Below, one piece after another: positions 16,878 through 25,978 of a stretch of 58,532 nt of DNA; position 1 is the stretch's first letter, and every line of letters begins with the position of its first letter. The DNA lies in the NCBI GenBank assembly GCA_014799405.1, contig JAAVIA010000013.1, positions 1 through 58,532 on the forward strand. The letters are read 5' to 3'. The stretch is from Lachnospiraceae bacterium. GTDB taxonomy: Bacteria; Bacillota; Clostridia; Lachnospirales; Lachnospiraceae. The notes under the pieces were generated by a model. It had not been told where the DNA came from. It searched no databases and saw only the letters and a program-made list of their open reading frames with translations. The translations under genes and the position numbers were made by a program.

Positions 16878-17333
16878 TCAGCTTGAAAGGGATTCAAGAA
16901 ATGCAAACATTTCCTCCTTGTCTTCAAATTCAATACTCTGTAAAAGCATTTTATAAGCTTCATTATCATTGGCCTTTATAACGCTTCCGTCAATGTCCGT
17001 ATACTCGTACACCATTGATTTATCATTTTTGTATACGATAACGTAATTGTTTTTAAGTCCTACAATATACTTGTCCGATGCCGCATGACTTACCAATACA
17101 TCCTGTTCATCGGACTTCTTTGGGTTTACTGATGCATTGTTAAGGGTTTCCGGTGTTTCTCCTTCAACCTCCTTTTCGGCATCCTTATCCCCGCCGTTTT
17201 CAGAATTATTTTCCGAAACCGTACCGTGTATGGATTTTCCCTCCATATCCTTCTTTGCAAAATCAAAGGAAACGTTGTATGCTGCAACAAACAATAAGAC
17301 ATAAAAAATTAAATATAAAAATAATTTCTTCAT
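16878..17333 (-). CDS. Membrane-anchored protein of unknown function (BofC-like C-terminus)
   Basis: This is a 151-residue protein from the ATG at 17333. An N-terminal helix (LFLYLIFYVLLFVAAYNV) should act as a membrane anchor or signal sequence. A low-complexity acidic linker rich in Asn, Glu and Lys covers about 35-80. A C-terminal beta-rich segment with YIVGLKNNYVIVYKND and VYEYTDI resembles the C-terminal domain of BofC-type sporulation proteins, but the similarity is only suggestive. An upstream GTG at 17342 lies inside the AAGGAG site and is unlikely. The neighbours are a DUF3048 lipoprotein upstream and a flavoprotein downstream. Confidence 0.7.
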   Translation of the reverse strand: MKKLFLYLIFYVLLFVAAYNVSFDFAKKDMEGKSIHGTVSENNSENGGDKDAEKEVEGETPETLNNASVNPKKSDEQDVLVSHAASDKYIVGLKNNYVIVYKNDKSMVYEYTDIDGSVIKANDNEAYKMLLQSIEFEDKEEMFAFLESLSS

Positions 17334-17376
17334 GGCGTTCACTCCTTGAAGAAATTATTTCCATTATATTATTAAA

Positions 17377-18450
17377 TTATTCAAACTTTATTGTATCAAC
17401 TCTTTCGGATGGCAGCATTTCTATAAATGAGTTACCCGGATTCATCTTAAGCTCATTTCCATCCTCCGTGTAAAGCTTCATTGTAGGTCCAACACGCTTC
17501 CAGATTATACTTTGATATTCGCCGTTACTTATATAATATCCGGAATTGCTTGTAGCGAGATCCGCATCCAAAAGACCTCCCTCCAACTCTGTATAATTTA
17601 CAAGTAAAATCAATACGTTTTTATAATGGAGCTGCTCTCCCGTAGTATCATCAATCTGCTTATCACCGTACTGTGACCTGTAATAAAGCTTTTCCTCTGC
17701 ATTGTAATCAAACCAAGGATTTTGGTAGCTGCTGAAAGATAAGCTTACCTTGTTGGCTGTGGTGCCGTTATTAATGTCAGTATCATCATAATGGAAGGAA
17801 AACATTTTTTCATAACTATAGTTATGCTCAGGTGCATATCCCATATAGTCAATTCCCGCCTGAATCATGTCGCTGTTGGTATATACGTTATGAGGCGCAT
17901 ATCTGCTTTCATCCCTATAATACATAATACCATCCAGATATAATCCGTTTAAGTTTTCATAGCCCGTATTATTAAGCTCAGCCTCTGCGTGTATGGACCA
18001 GCCATAATGCGCATAGAAAGCATCAAGCATATATGCCATCCATACATAATAATGTCTTGCGCTTCTTACAGGTCCAAGCTTTTCAAGTCCGGAATAATCC
18101 TGAAATACACACAGGTATCTTGTAATTCCTCCCTCAACAGGAAATTCAAATGTGATGTCAGCCTTTTGAATACCGGACTGTGGCATAGCGTCACTTATAT
18201 TGTTAATCATAATACAAAGTGCACGTGCATTCTCATATTTTTCATCAATCCACTCACCCGTAAAATCACTTAAAATATATCCTTCCTTAGAGTGAATCTG
18301 GATTTTTTCAGCATCCTCCATCGTTGTAGCCGGATTCATGCTTATTGTTGATGCGTCGGACGTATTATCCTTATCCTTACCGCATCCCGTAAATATTGTA
18401 CCAAGAAGCATTGTTCCTATTAATGCAAGTGCTATTTTATTCTTCTTCAT
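17377..18450 (-). CDS. DUF3048 domain-containing lipoprotein
   Basis: From the ATG at 18450 the protein is 357 residues with a lipoprotein signal peptide (KKNKIALALIGTMLLG) ending in a lipobox before the cysteine of TGCGKDKD. The rest matches the YerB/DUF3048 pattern. It includes ARALCIMINNISDAMPQSG, ITRYLCVFQDY and GPVRSARHYYVW, and toward the C-terminus a YQSIIWKRVGPTMKLY segment. The family is secreted and of unknown function. The start is preceded by AAGGGAAA. A longer frame reaching 18543 would run far into ybeY and place the signal peptide internally, so it is rejected. It overlaps the end of ybeY by 14 bp. Confidence 0.88.
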   Translation of the reverse strand: MKKNKIALALIGTMLLGTIFTGCGKDKDNTSDASTISMNPATTMEDAEKIQIHSKEGYILSDFTGEWIDEKYENARALCIMINNISDAMPQSGIQKADITFEFPVEGGITRYLCVFQDYSGLEKLGPVRSARHYYVWMAYMLDAFYAHYGWSIHAEAELNNTGYENLNGLYLDGIMYYRDESRYAPHNVYTNSDMIQAGIDYMGYAPEHNYSYEKMFSFHYDDTDINNGTTANKVSLSFSSYQNPWFDYNAEEKLYYRSQYGDKQIDDTTGEQLHYKNVLILLVNYTELEGGLLDADLATSNSGYYISNGEYQSIIWKRVGPTMKLYTEDGNELKMNPGNSFIEMLPSERVDTIKFE

Positions 18451-18949
18451 TTTCCCTTGTATATCCTTTCGCTTCAAGAATTTCTTCCTGTTTTTTTTCC
18501 ATCTGCTCTCTTTCGGCATCATCAATGTGGTCGTAACCTGCAAGATGCAGCATACTGTGCGCCGTCAGAAAAGCAAGCTCTCTTTTTCTCGTATGTCCGT
18601 AAAGCTCTGCCTGACTGCTGATACGGTCAATGTTAAGCACAATATCACCAAACACAAGCTCACCGCTGTCCGGATTAAAAAACCATATGTCATCTTCCGT
18701 TATAAATGAAAAGTCACCGGGAACCTCATATTCAAGTGAAGGAAATGACAAAACATCCGTTGGTGCGTCAATTCCACGTTGCTCCTTATTTATATATCTT
18801 ATTCCCTCATCATCCGTAAATAATACATTTATCTCGCACTCATAGGGGCATTTTAAATACTCCAATGAGGCATTTATAATGTCTTCCACTATAAAATGAT
18901 AATTTTGGGGAATCGCCATATCTCCTTCAGCATCAAAGAAAATACCCAT
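18437..18949 (-). CDS. ybeY: Endoribonuclease YbeY (rRNA maturation factor)
   Basis: This is a 170-residue metal-dependent RNase acting in 16S rRNA maturation and ribosome quality control. The zinc-binding motif H-S-M-L-H-L-A-G-Y-D-H is present near the C-terminus, and the upstream ELVFGDIVLNIDR segment is typical. I use the ATG at 18949, with AAAGG seven bases upstream, rather than the ATG five codons earlier. The gene follows phoH, the usual order in Firmicutes (phoH-ybeY), and overlaps the next lipoprotein gene. Confidence 0.95.
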   Translation of the reverse strand: MGIFFDAEGDMAIPQNYHFIVEDIINASLEYLKCPYECEINVLFTDDEGIRYINKEQRGIDAPTDVLSFPSLEYEVPGDFSFITEDDIWFFNPDSGELVFGDIVLNIDRISSQAELYGHTRKRELAFLTAHSMLHLAGYDHIDDAEREQMEKKQEEILEAKGYTRENEEE

Positions 18950-19008
18950 AGCATGTCCTTTCATATATGCATTTTACTCTGCCATTTTATCACAACAACC
19001 ATATTTAA

Positions 19009-20022
19009 TCAAGGTTTCGATTTGCCGCGTCCGCCTTTTTGGCGTGAGGCATGTCGGGAACGCTCCATAAGCATGTCGTATTCTTCATATGCATTTACAA
19101 TCTTTTGTACAAGCGGGTGTCTTACAACATCCTCGCTTGTAAATGTGTTGACTGAAATTTCATCTATTTTTCTGATAACCCGAAGTGCAACCTCAAGACC
19201 TGACTTTGCATCCTTAGGCAAATCCTTCTGGGATAAATCGCCTGTAATGATTGCCTTAGATCCAAAGCCTATTCTTGTGAGAAACATTTTCATCTGTGCA
19301 GGCGTTGTATTTTGCGCCTCATCGAGCACAATGTATGCATTATCAAGGGTTCTTCCTCTCATATATGCAAGAGGAGCAACCTCAATAAGCCCCTTTTCCA
19401 TATTTTTTAAAAATGATTCTGCACCCATGATCTCGTAAAGTGCATCGTAAAGAGGTCGCAGGTATGGGTCAACCTTACTCTGCATGTCACCGGGCAGAAA
19501 TCCAAGCTTTTCCCCTGCCTCTATTGCCGGTCTTGTAAGAATTATCCTGTTTACCTCATTATTTTTAAATGCCGTTATAGCCTTTGCCATTGCAAGGTAG
19601 GTTTTACCCGTTCCGGCCGGGCCTACGCCGAAAACAATCATGCTCTTATCAATAGCGTCACAATATTTTTTCTGTCCTAATGTTTTCGGCTTCACAGGTT
19701 TACCATTTATTGTATGGCATATTATATCCCTGTCAAGCTCACTTACTGCCTCAACATTGCCCGACATTGTAAGTGATATGGCATAATTTATATTCTGCTC
19801 CGTAATAACGTTTCCTCCTTTTGCAAGCTTTACCATCTCACCTATGACCGACGCTGCCTTTTTAACGTCATTTTCCTCGCCTGAAAGCTTTAAAATATCC
19901 TCCCTAAGAACAATTATAACCTTGCAGGCACGTTCAATAAGCTTTATATTCTTATCAAACTGTCCAAAAATATTTTGAATGTAATCACCTGGTATTTTTA
20001 TATTTTCTGAATACAAACTCAT
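19009..20022 (-). CDS. PhoH family protein
   Basis: This 337-residue ATPase has Walker A GVGPAGTGKTYLAMAKAI, the Walker B region YIVLDEAQNTTPAQMKMFLTR, and a basic C-terminal tail. PhoH-like proteins are predicted RNA-associated ATPases. They are usually encoded beside ybeY, as here, and with yqfC-yqfD in spore formers. Its ATG overlaps the yqfD stop by 4 bp (ATGA), so translation is coupled. Length is normal. Confidence 0.95.
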   Translation of the reverse strand: MSLYSENIKIPGDYIQNIFGQFDKNIKLIERACKVIIVLREDILKLSGEENDVKKAASVIGEMVKLAKGGNVITEQNINYAISLTMSGNVEAVSELDRDIICHTINGKPVKPKTLGQKKYCDAIDKSMIVFGVGPAGTGKTYLAMAKAITAFKNNEVNRIILTRPAIEAGEKLGFLPGDMQSKVDPYLRPLYDALYEIMGAESFLKNMEKGLIEVAPLAYMRGRTLDNAYIVLDEAQNTTPAQMKMFLTRIGFGSKAIITGDLSQKDLPKDAKSGLEVALRVIRKIDEISVNTFTSEDVVRHPLVQKIVNAYEEYDMLMERSRHASRQKGGRGKSKP

Positions 20023-21239
20023 TCTTCAGTATCTTCTCCTTGTTCAAATAAAGATATGTCGGAGGGAATTCCAACAAGCTCCCTTGTTACCAAATTACCG
20101 CCTGCATGGCACTTCCCATTTCTGATACTTATTTTAACATTATTTTCAAGTATTTCCACTCCTTTTTTTCTTAAGTCGTCTATATATACCTGAAGCTTAT
20201 TTTTTGCCTTTTCTTCCGCCTCCCCCGCTGTGTAGGTGGAAAGCTTCGGCTCGTATTCTGAAATGGTAGTTTTTTGATACGCAAACGGTATGTAAAATGT
20301 ATCAAATATTCTAACCTTTTTGTAGTCTGTTATGACGTCATAGTTCACAAAGCTGTTTTCATGCTTAAAGGGCTCAAAAATATTTTCTTTTATAAAAAAT
20401 GAATAGTATGTTTTTTTATTTTCCGTATAATTTTTTATATAATGGTTCATGTCAAATTCATCCTCATAGCTTCTTTTTATCTGTCCGTAAACAAAGCCCG
20501 ATGCAGGAACATAATTTGTTTCAATAAGCTCATCATATTCGTTGTAAATATTTACAACGCCGGTTATGAGTATGTCACCTTTTTTAACCTCATCCCCTAC
20601 CTCTACTACCGCCACACCGTTCTTTACAAGAATTTCCGTAACGATGCAGTCCTCCGATGCCACAATATTACATGGAACATTCCGCTCCGATACCGTATCA
20701 TCCCTTATTGTTTCAGTGAGGGTAACGTTAAGCTGCGTTCCCTTTAACTCACAGCTAATCCATGATATTTCCGGATAATCCTCACGAAGTGTGTCCTCAA
20801 GCCATTTACAGTTTATGTCGCTTACTTTACTGCCGATAGGCACATAATTTTCCTTTATTCTTTTTTCAATCTCCTCAAAGGAATAATATCCCTCACCCTC
20901 TATATTTATATCCCAGACAAATGTAGTATATTTCCACACTAAAAAAATAAATATGAGAAATCCAATAAGAAAGCACTTTCTTTTTCTGTATTTATGTAAT
21001 AGAAACGGTATACCCTTATCAAGTATAATATCAACATCCGTCTCTGTTTTTTCAGCAAACTCAAGTATCCTTTTATAATCCTTCCTGTATACACATAGGG
21101 TAAGGGCATCTTCATTTTTGGTAATGTTCCATATTTTTATTTGATTCGTATTACAAATATTTATTAATCTGTCCGCACCTGCACCCTTAAGTATTAGTAT
21201 GTAATATCCCAATATATATTTGACAAGCTTTTTTAACAT
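20019..21239 (-). CDS. yqfD: Sporulation protein YqfD
   Basis: This 406-residue protein has a short cytoplasmic N-terminal region, one transmembrane helix near residues 89-106 (CFLIGFLIFIFLVWKYT) and a large outer domain containing WDINIEGEGYYSFEEI and GSKVSDINCKWLEDTL. The pattern matches YqfD, a sigma-E-controlled protein needed for sporulation in Bacillus and Clostridium. It lies 13 bp downstream of yqfC and overlaps phoH, giving the conserved order yqfC-yqfD-phoH-ybeY. The order supports a spore-forming lineage, though not proof that this strain makes spores. Confidence 0.93.
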   Translation of the reverse strand: MLKKLVKYILGYYILILKGAGADRLINICNTNQIKIWNITKNEDALTLCVYRKDYKRILEFAEKTETDVDIILDKGIPFLLHKYRKRKCFLIGFLIFIFLVWKYTTFVWDINIEGEGYYSFEEIEKRIKENYVPIGSKVSDINCKWLEDTLREDYPEISWISCELKGTQLNVTLTETIRDDTVSERNVPCNIVASEDCIVTEILVKNGVAVVEVGDEVKKGDILITGVVNIYNEYDELIETNYVPASGFVYGQIKRSYEDEFDMNHYIKNYTENKKTYYSFFIKENIFEPFKHENSFVNYDVITDYKKVRIFDTFYIPFAYQKTTISEYEPKLSTYTAGEAEEKAKNKLQVYIDDLRKKGVEILENNVKISIRNGKCHAGGNLVTRELVGIPSDISLFEQGEDTEE

Positions 21240-21252
21240 AACATCACCTTTA

Positions 21253-21492
21253 CTATTTACTCCATGAAATATTGTGGAGCTTTCCCTCTACAGCCATTTC
21301 AATACCTGTAAACGAAGCTATCCTGAGTTTTTCCCCATATATGATAAGTACCCTGTCATGGCACAGTATTTTTATTTCGTTATCCTCTATTGAAAGTATG
21401 CTTTTATATCCGTCTACATACGCTTTTTTATTATCTATCAATGTTAATCTTGTCATAAAAAAACCATTTTGTTTTAAATATATTCCATACAA
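21253..21492 (-). CDS. yqfC: YabP/YqfC family sporulation protein
   Basis: This is a protein of up to 79 residues with the compact beta fold segment LTLIDNKKAYVDGYKSILSI and RVLIIYGEKLRIASFTG, typical of YabP/YqfC. It precedes yqfD by 13 bp, the conserved arrangement. The start is uncertain. The ATG at 21492 lies 4 bp from the T tract of the rpsU terminator and has no ribosome binding site. An internal ATG 12 codons later (ATGACAAGATTA) begins where the family domain starts but also lacks one. The gene may be translated from weak readthrough of the rpsU terminator or from an unseen promoter. Confidence 0.82.
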   Translation of the reverse strand: MYGIYLKQNGFFMTRLTLIDNKKAYVDGYKSILSIEDNEIKILCHDRVLIIYGEKLRIASFTGIEMAVEGKLHNISWSK

Positions 21493-21493
21493 T

Positions 21494-21526
21494 AAAAAAA
21501 GATGCTACCCTATAGGGTAACATCTT
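21494..21526 (-). terminator. Rho-independent terminator of rpsU
   Basis: On the minus strand an 11-bp stem, AGATGTTACCC paired with GGGTAGCATCT, is followed by TTTTTTTATT. It begins 10 bp after the rpsU stop codon. It is a strong intrinsic terminator and separates rpsU from yqfC. Confidence 0.9.
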
Positions 21527-21535
21527 TTGATAGAC

Positions 21536-21712
21536 TTATTTATACTTGCGCTTTCTAGCAGCCTCTGACTTCTTCTTACGCTTTACGCTTGGCTTCTCGT
21601 AATGCTCTCTCTTACGAATTTCCTGCTGAATGCCAGCCTTAGCACAGTTTCTCTTGAATCTGCGAAGTGCACTGTCCAAAGTCTCATTCTCTTTAACTAT
21701 TACGTTCGACAT
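21536..21712 (-). CDS. rpsU: 30S ribosomal protein S21
   Basis: This 58-residue, very basic protein begins [19 protein letters not shown] and continues with [20 protein letters not shown] and a lysine/arginine-rich tail, the standard bS21 sequence. It contacts the 3' end of 16S rRNA in the small subunit. It is flanked by its own promoter (21802-21829) and terminator (21494-21526), so it is a single-gene unit between alaS and yqfC. The ATG has a purine-rich GGAGGG upstream. Confidence 0.97.
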   Translation of the reverse strand: MSNVIVKENETLDSALRRFKRNCAKAGIQQEIRKREHYEKPSVKRKKKSEAARKRKYK

Positions 21713-21801
21713 ACTACTCTCACCCTCCCTCCAGTTGCAAAATCAAATCTTTCGTGCTAAATAACAACTGTTTGGGTATTCTCCAAAATTGCACAATGAT
21801 A

Positions 21802-21829
21802 ATTATAACACAATATATTTTTTCGTCAA
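21802..21829 (-). promoter_or_regulatory. Promoter of rpsU
   Basis: Minus strand TTGACG (21824-21829), a 16-bp spacer and perfect TATAAT (21802-21807). It lies 90 bp upstream of the rpsU start and just after the end of alaS. A strong promoter fits a ribosomal protein gene. Confidence 0.85.
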
Positions 21830-21867
21830 CTAAAAAATGTTTTTTTTGGCAAAATTTTGCTATATTT

Positions 21868-24504
21868 TTATAGTTGGGTCTTAACTTTTTCAACTCCGGC
21901 TGAAAGTGCCTCGTCTATTCCGGCAGGATTTTTTCCTCCGGCCTGCGCCATGTTCGGGCGTCCACCGCCTCCGCCGCCTACCATAGGAGCTATTTCTTTT
22001 ATTATATTTCCTGCATGAGCGCCCTTTTCAACCGCATCATCCGTAGCCATAACGATAAGGTTTACCTTGTCTCCCATGTCTGACGCCAATATTATGACAG
22101 AGCTTCCAAGCTTGGCTTTAAAGTCATCTCCCAAGGTTCTAAGGGCATTCATATCAACATCCTTTACCTTAACAGGAAGAATTTTTATTCCCGAAACCTC
22201 TACTGCATCCGCCATTGCATCACCTACAGAGGATTTCGCCATCTTATCCTTCAGCTTCTGATTTTCAGACTGAAGACTCTTAATCTCTGCAAGCATGGAG
22301 GTAATTTTTTCCGCAAGCTTTGCAGGCTCAGTCTTAGCTGCATTTGCAGCCGCATTAAGCTCCTCCTCAAGCCTGTTATAATAATCAATTGCTCCCTTTG
22401 ACGTAAGGGCCTCAATACGTCTTACGCCTGCCGCAACCCCCTGCTCCGACACAATCTTAAAGTTTCCTATCACATTTGTGTTAGCAACGTGGGTACCACC
22501 GCAAAGCTCCTTTGAAAACTCTCCCATGGTTACAACTCTTACCGTATCGCCATACTTTTCACCAAAGAGCGCCATGGCACCTGTTTTCTTTGCCTCATCA
22601 AGTGTCATTATGTCAGTTCGGACCTGCAAATCCTTTTCGATTTCTTCATTTACGATTGCCTCAACCTTTGCAATTTCTTCCCTTGTCATTGCCTTAATAT
22701 GGGTAAAGTCAAATCTTAATCTGTCACAGTCCACATATGAGCCTGCCTGCTCAACATGTCCTCCAAGCACGATTTTAAGCGCCTTCTGTAAAAGGTGTGT
22801 TGCAGAGTGGTTTTTGCATGTAAGTCCCCTTCTGTCACTATCTACACTAAGTACAACCTTTTCATTTACGGAAAAATCGCCGGACTCAACATATCCAATG
22901 TGGGCTGTCTTTCCGCCAACAACCTTAACCGTATCCTTGACAACAAAGGTTGCGTTTGGTGTGGAAATGATACCCGTGTCACCGCACTGACCACCCATTG
23001 TGGCATAAAACGGCGTCTCGGCAACAAGGATTGAGCCTGCTTCACCCTCGGTAAGCTTATCTGCTACTGCATTTTCATTTGTTATTGCAACAATAGGCGA
23101 CTCATGGCTTAACCTGTCATATCCCACAAATTCTGTCTCAATTGACACAGGTATCTGCTCGTAAACGGTAGCGTCAGCTCCCATATAGTTTGTAACCTTG
23201 CGAGCCTTTCTTGCCGTTTCCCTCTGTATCTGCATACAAGAATTAAAGCCCTCCTCGTCAACAGTCATGCCCTCCTCCTCTAATATTTCCTTTGTGAGGT
23301 CAAGAGGGAAGCCGTAGGTATCATAAAGCTTAAATGCATTTTCACCGCTAAGCTTATTTGAGCCTGACTTCTTTATCTCATCCACAAAATTACCTAAAAT
23401 GGAAAGGCCCTGATCGATTGTCCTGTTAAAGTTTTCTTCCTCTTTGTTTAAAGTGGCAAATATATGCTCCTGCTTGTCTGCAAGCTCCGGATATGCATCC
23501 TTCGACACATCAATAACAGTTTTTGAAAGCTCGGCAAGGAAGCTGCCCTTTATGCCGAGAAGCCTTCCGTGTCTTGCGGCACGTCGAAGAAGCCTTCTTA
23601 AAACATATCCCCTGCCCTCATTGGAAGGGAGTATACCGTCCGATGTCATAAACGTAACCGAGCGGATATGGTCTGTTATAAGACGTATTGATACGTCCTT
23701 TTTCTCACTTTCCTTATATGTAACACCTGCCATGTCACATATCCTGTCACGCAGTGCCTTTATTGTATCAACGTCAAATATGGAATCAACATCCTGCACG
23801 ACAACCGCAAGACGTTCAAGTCCCATACCTGTGTCTATATTTTTGTGCTCAAGCTCCTCATAGTTTCCTTTTCCGTCATTGTCAAACTGAGTAAATACGT
23901 TGTTCCAAACCTCAATGTATCTGTCGCAGTCGCAGCCTACGGTACAGTCAGGTTTGCCGCAGCCGTACTTTTCTCCTCTGTCATAGTAAACTTCAGAACA
24001 AGGTCCACATGGTCCTGCACCATGTTCCCAGAAATTATCCTCCTTGCCAAACTTAAAAATACGCTCAGGAGCTATGCCGATTTCCTTATTCCATATATCA
24101 AACGCTTCATCATCCTCAAGGTAAACCGATGGATAGAGCCTGCCCGCATCAAGCCCCACAACCTCTGTAAGAAACTCCCATGTCCATGCAATTGCCTCAT
24201 GCTTAAAGTAATCTCCAAAGGAAAAATTTCCAAGCATTTCAAAAAACGTACCGTGTCTTGCAGTTTTTCCTACATTTTCAATATCTCCGGTACGGATGCA
24301 CTTCTGACAGGTTGTCACTCTCTTCCTTGGTGGAACCTCCTGTCCCGTAAAATATGGCTTAAGCGGCGCCATGCCTGAATTTATAAGTAACAGGCTGTTA
24401 TCATTGTGCGGAATAAGAGAAAAGCTGTTCATCCTCAGATGTCCCTTGCTTTCAAAAAACTCCAAAAACATTTTTCTAAGTTCATTTACGCCGTAGTTCT
24501 TCAA
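21868..24504 (-). CDS. alaS: Alanyl-tRNA synthetase
   Basis: This 878-residue class II synthetase attaches alanine to tRNA-Ala. Visible parts in order are the catalytic core (MFLEFFESKGH, TFFEMLGNFSFGDYFK, NTGMGLERLAVVVQ), the editing domain metal site SATHLLQKAL with H-x3-H, CGGTHV, a coiled coil in the C-terminal region and a glycine-rich end. I place the start at a TTG (24504) preceded by GAGGAGG at good spacing. An in-frame GTG ten codons earlier has no site and precedes the conserved N-terminus. It follows a small membrane-peptide gene and lies downstream of the his genes. Confidence 0.97.
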   Translation of the reverse strand: MKNYGVNELRKMFLEFFESKGHLRMNSFSLIPHNDNSLLLINSGMAPLKPYFTGQEVPPRKRVTTCQKCIRTGDIENVGKTARHGTFFEMLGNFSFGDYFKHEAIAWTWEFLTEVVGLDAGRLYPSVYLEDDEAFDIWNKEIGIAPERIFKFGKEDNFWEHGAGPCGPCSEVYYDRGEKYGCGKPDCTVGCDCDRYIEVWNNVFTQFDNDGKGNYEELEHKNIDTGMGLERLAVVVQDVDSIFDVDTIKALRDRICDMAGVTYKESEKKDVSIRLITDHIRSVTFMTSDGILPSNEGRGYVLRRLLRRAARHGRLLGIKGSFLAELSKTVIDVSKDAYPELADKQEHIFATLNKEEENFNRTIDQGLSILGNFVDEIKKSGSNKLSGENAFKLYDTYGFPLDLTKEILEEEGMTVDEEGFNSCMQIQRETARKARKVTNYMGADATVYEQIPVSIETEFVGYDRLSHESPIVAITNENAVADKLTEGEAGSILVAETPFYATMGGQCGDTGIISTPNATFVVKDTVKVVGGKTAHIGYVESGDFSVNEKVVLSVDSDRRGLTCKNHSATHLLQKALKIVLGGHVEQAGSYVDCDRLRFDFTHIKAMTREEIAKVEAIVNEEIEKDLQVRTDIMTLDEAKKTGAMALFGEKYGDTVRVVTMGEFSKELCGGTHVANTNVIGNFKIVSEQGVAAGVRRIEALTSKGAIDYYNRLEEELNAAANAAKTEPAKLAEKITSMLAEIKSLQSENQKLKDKMAKSSVGDAMADAVEVSGIKILPVKVKDVDMNALRTLGDDFKAKLGSSVIILASDMGDKVNLIVMATDDAVEKGAHAGNIIKEIAPMVGGGGGGRPNMAQAGGKNPAGIDEALSAGVEKVKTQL

Positions 24505-24536
24505 TTTGCTGTCCTCCTCTTTAAACACCGCCACTG

Positions 24537-24680
24537 TTACTCGTCAGCGTTTTCAGCAGCCATCTTTTCATTTTTTCTTTTGCGAAGTACCTTTCCTACG
24601 CAAATGCCAAGTCCGGCACACACAATCATAACTACAAATTTAATTAAGTATGTTGCTAATTCTCCAAAAACTGCTCCCAT
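24537..24680 (-). CDS. Small membrane peptide, 47 residues
   Basis: This short gene has a perfect AGGAGG site seven bases before its ATG. The peptide begins MGAVFGELATYLIKFVVM and continues as a single hydrophobic helix (to about residue 28) ending in GKVLRKRKNEK and an acidic tail. The helix is predicted to span the membrane with the basic residues inside. I do not recognise the family. It lies 24 bp downstream of the hisIE fusion and directly before alaS, so it is probably the last gene of the his transcript or a link to alaS. The strong ribosome binding site and balanced topology argue that it is real. Confidence 0.75.
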   Translation of the reverse strand: MGAVFGELATYLIKFVVMIVCAGLGICVGKVLRKRKNEKMAAENADE

Positions 24681-24704
24681 TTCTATATCCTCCTAAATTT
24701 TATT

Positions 24705-25967
24705 TTATCGTCTGTCTGCAAACTCTTTTATAATATCCTCCCACGAGATGCCGCATTCTACCATAAGCACCATCATGTGGTAAAGAAAATCCGATATTTC
24801 ATATTTAATCTCCTCATGATCAGGATTTTTGGCCGCTATAACAATCTCTGTAGCCTCCTCACCCACTTTTTTCAGTATTTTGTCTATACCCTTATCAAAG
24901 AGATAATTTGTATATGAACCTTCCTTCGGATTATTCTTTCTGTTCCTTATTATCTCGTATTCCTCCATGAATACCTTTAACGGATTTGTGTCATTGTATT
25001 CCTTACTGACAAGGTCGGTAAAAAAGCAGGTTGGGCTTCCTGTATGACAGGCGGCGCCTATCTGCGATACTTTTGCAAGTATTGTGTCTCTGTCGCAGTC
25101 AAGGGTAAGTGACTTTACAAACTGAAAATGTCCGCTTGTCTCCCCCTTTGTCCAGAGCTCCTGTCTGCTTCTGCTGTAGTAGGTCATCCTGCCAGTATGT
25201 ATTGTTTTTTCAAATGCCTCTTTATTCATATATGCAAGCATAAGAACCTCATCCGTCTTGTAATGCTGCGCAATGACAGGTATAAGACCATCGGAATTAA
25301 GCTTAAATTCATCAAAGCTTATGGTGCTTTCATACAAATTTACAGGTATGCCGCAAGCCCTACACTGCTGTTTAATCTCCATAATATCATGCTTACATAT
25401 ATTGTAAAGGCTTACAACCTCCGCATTCGTATCCCTGAGAAGCGTTGATATATCCTCATGGCTGTCCGAATATGATTGAACCATTATCGGAAGACCGACT
25501 TCTTTTCTGATATTTTTGACAACATCGGTATAATTATTCAGTTTATTCTGATGGATGAGCAAAAGCTCCCCTGCACCATGCTTTTTTAACTGCTTTCCGT
25601 ACTCCACCGGATTGTCACAGGAGGTCAAATCAATCGTGACTATAATCCTTTCAGCGCCAAAGCGCTCTGCCGCCTCCTGAACGATACCTATATCAATAAG
25701 AGGCGCACTTTTCATACATACCTTCGACGCTCCGGCATAAAGAAGCTTTTTAATATCCTCAAGACGTCTTACACCACCGCAGGCTATGAGAGGTACGTCT
25801 ATCTGTCTTGTAATTTCCTTAATTATGGAAATATTTTTATCTATATCCTCCCTTTTGCATGAGCTGTCAAAAAAGGCAATCTCATCCGCTCCTGCATCAT
25901 TAAAAAATAACGCATCCTCTATAGGTGTTTCCAAAGAAATACAGGGTACTATTTTTTTGTAATCCAT
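24705..25967 (-). CDS. hisIE: HisF-like/HisI/HisE fusion: phosphoribosyl-AMP cyclohydrolase and phosphoribosyl-ATP diphosphatase
   Basis: This 420-residue protein has three parts. Residues 1-212 form a HisF-like TIM barrel: [30 protein letters not shown] and IIVTIDLTS. Residues 218-318 are His[23 protein letters not shown] and [13 protein letters not shown] with its metal ligands. Residues 350-420 are HisE, with [14 protein letters not shown] and [10 protein letters not shown]. HisI and HisE catalyse steps 3 and 2 of histidine synthesis and look complete. The barrel has serine (S11) where HisF has its first catalytic aspartate, keeps the second (D113), lacks the long loop after strand 1, and its second phosphate site is degraded. 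It is probably not a working cyclase. ATG follows TAGGAGGATAAACT. Confidence 0.92.
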   Translation of the reverse strand: MDYKKIVPCISLETPIEDALFFNDAGADEIAFFDSSCKREDIDKNISIIKEITRQIDVPLIACGGVRRLEDIKKLLYAGASKVCMKSAPLIDIGIVQEAAERFGAERIIVTIDLTSCDNPVEYGKQLKKHGAGELLLIHQNKLNNYTDVVKNIRKEVGLPIMVQSYSDSHEDISTLLRDTNAEVVSLYNICKHDIMEIKQQCRACGIPVNLYESTISFDEFKLNSDGLIPVIAQHYKTDEVLMLAYMNKEAFEKTIHTGRMTYYSRSRQELWTKGETSGHFQFVKSLTLDCDRDTILAKVSQIGAACHTGSPTCFFTDLVSKEYNDTNPLKVFMEEYEIIRNRKNNPKEGSYTNYLFDKGIDKILKKVGEEATEIVIAAKNPDHEEIKYEISDFLYHMMVLMVECGISWEDIIKEFADRR

Positions 25968-25978
25968 AGTTTATCCTC

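Noticed and set aside
17153-17473. Plus-strand frame opposite the DUF3048 and anchored-protein genes
   Set aside because: No ribosome binding site and no recognisable motif; it is opposite supported genes.
22478-24378. Several long plus-strand open frames opposite alaS
   Set aside because: They lack ribosome binding sites and lie opposite a fully conserved gene.
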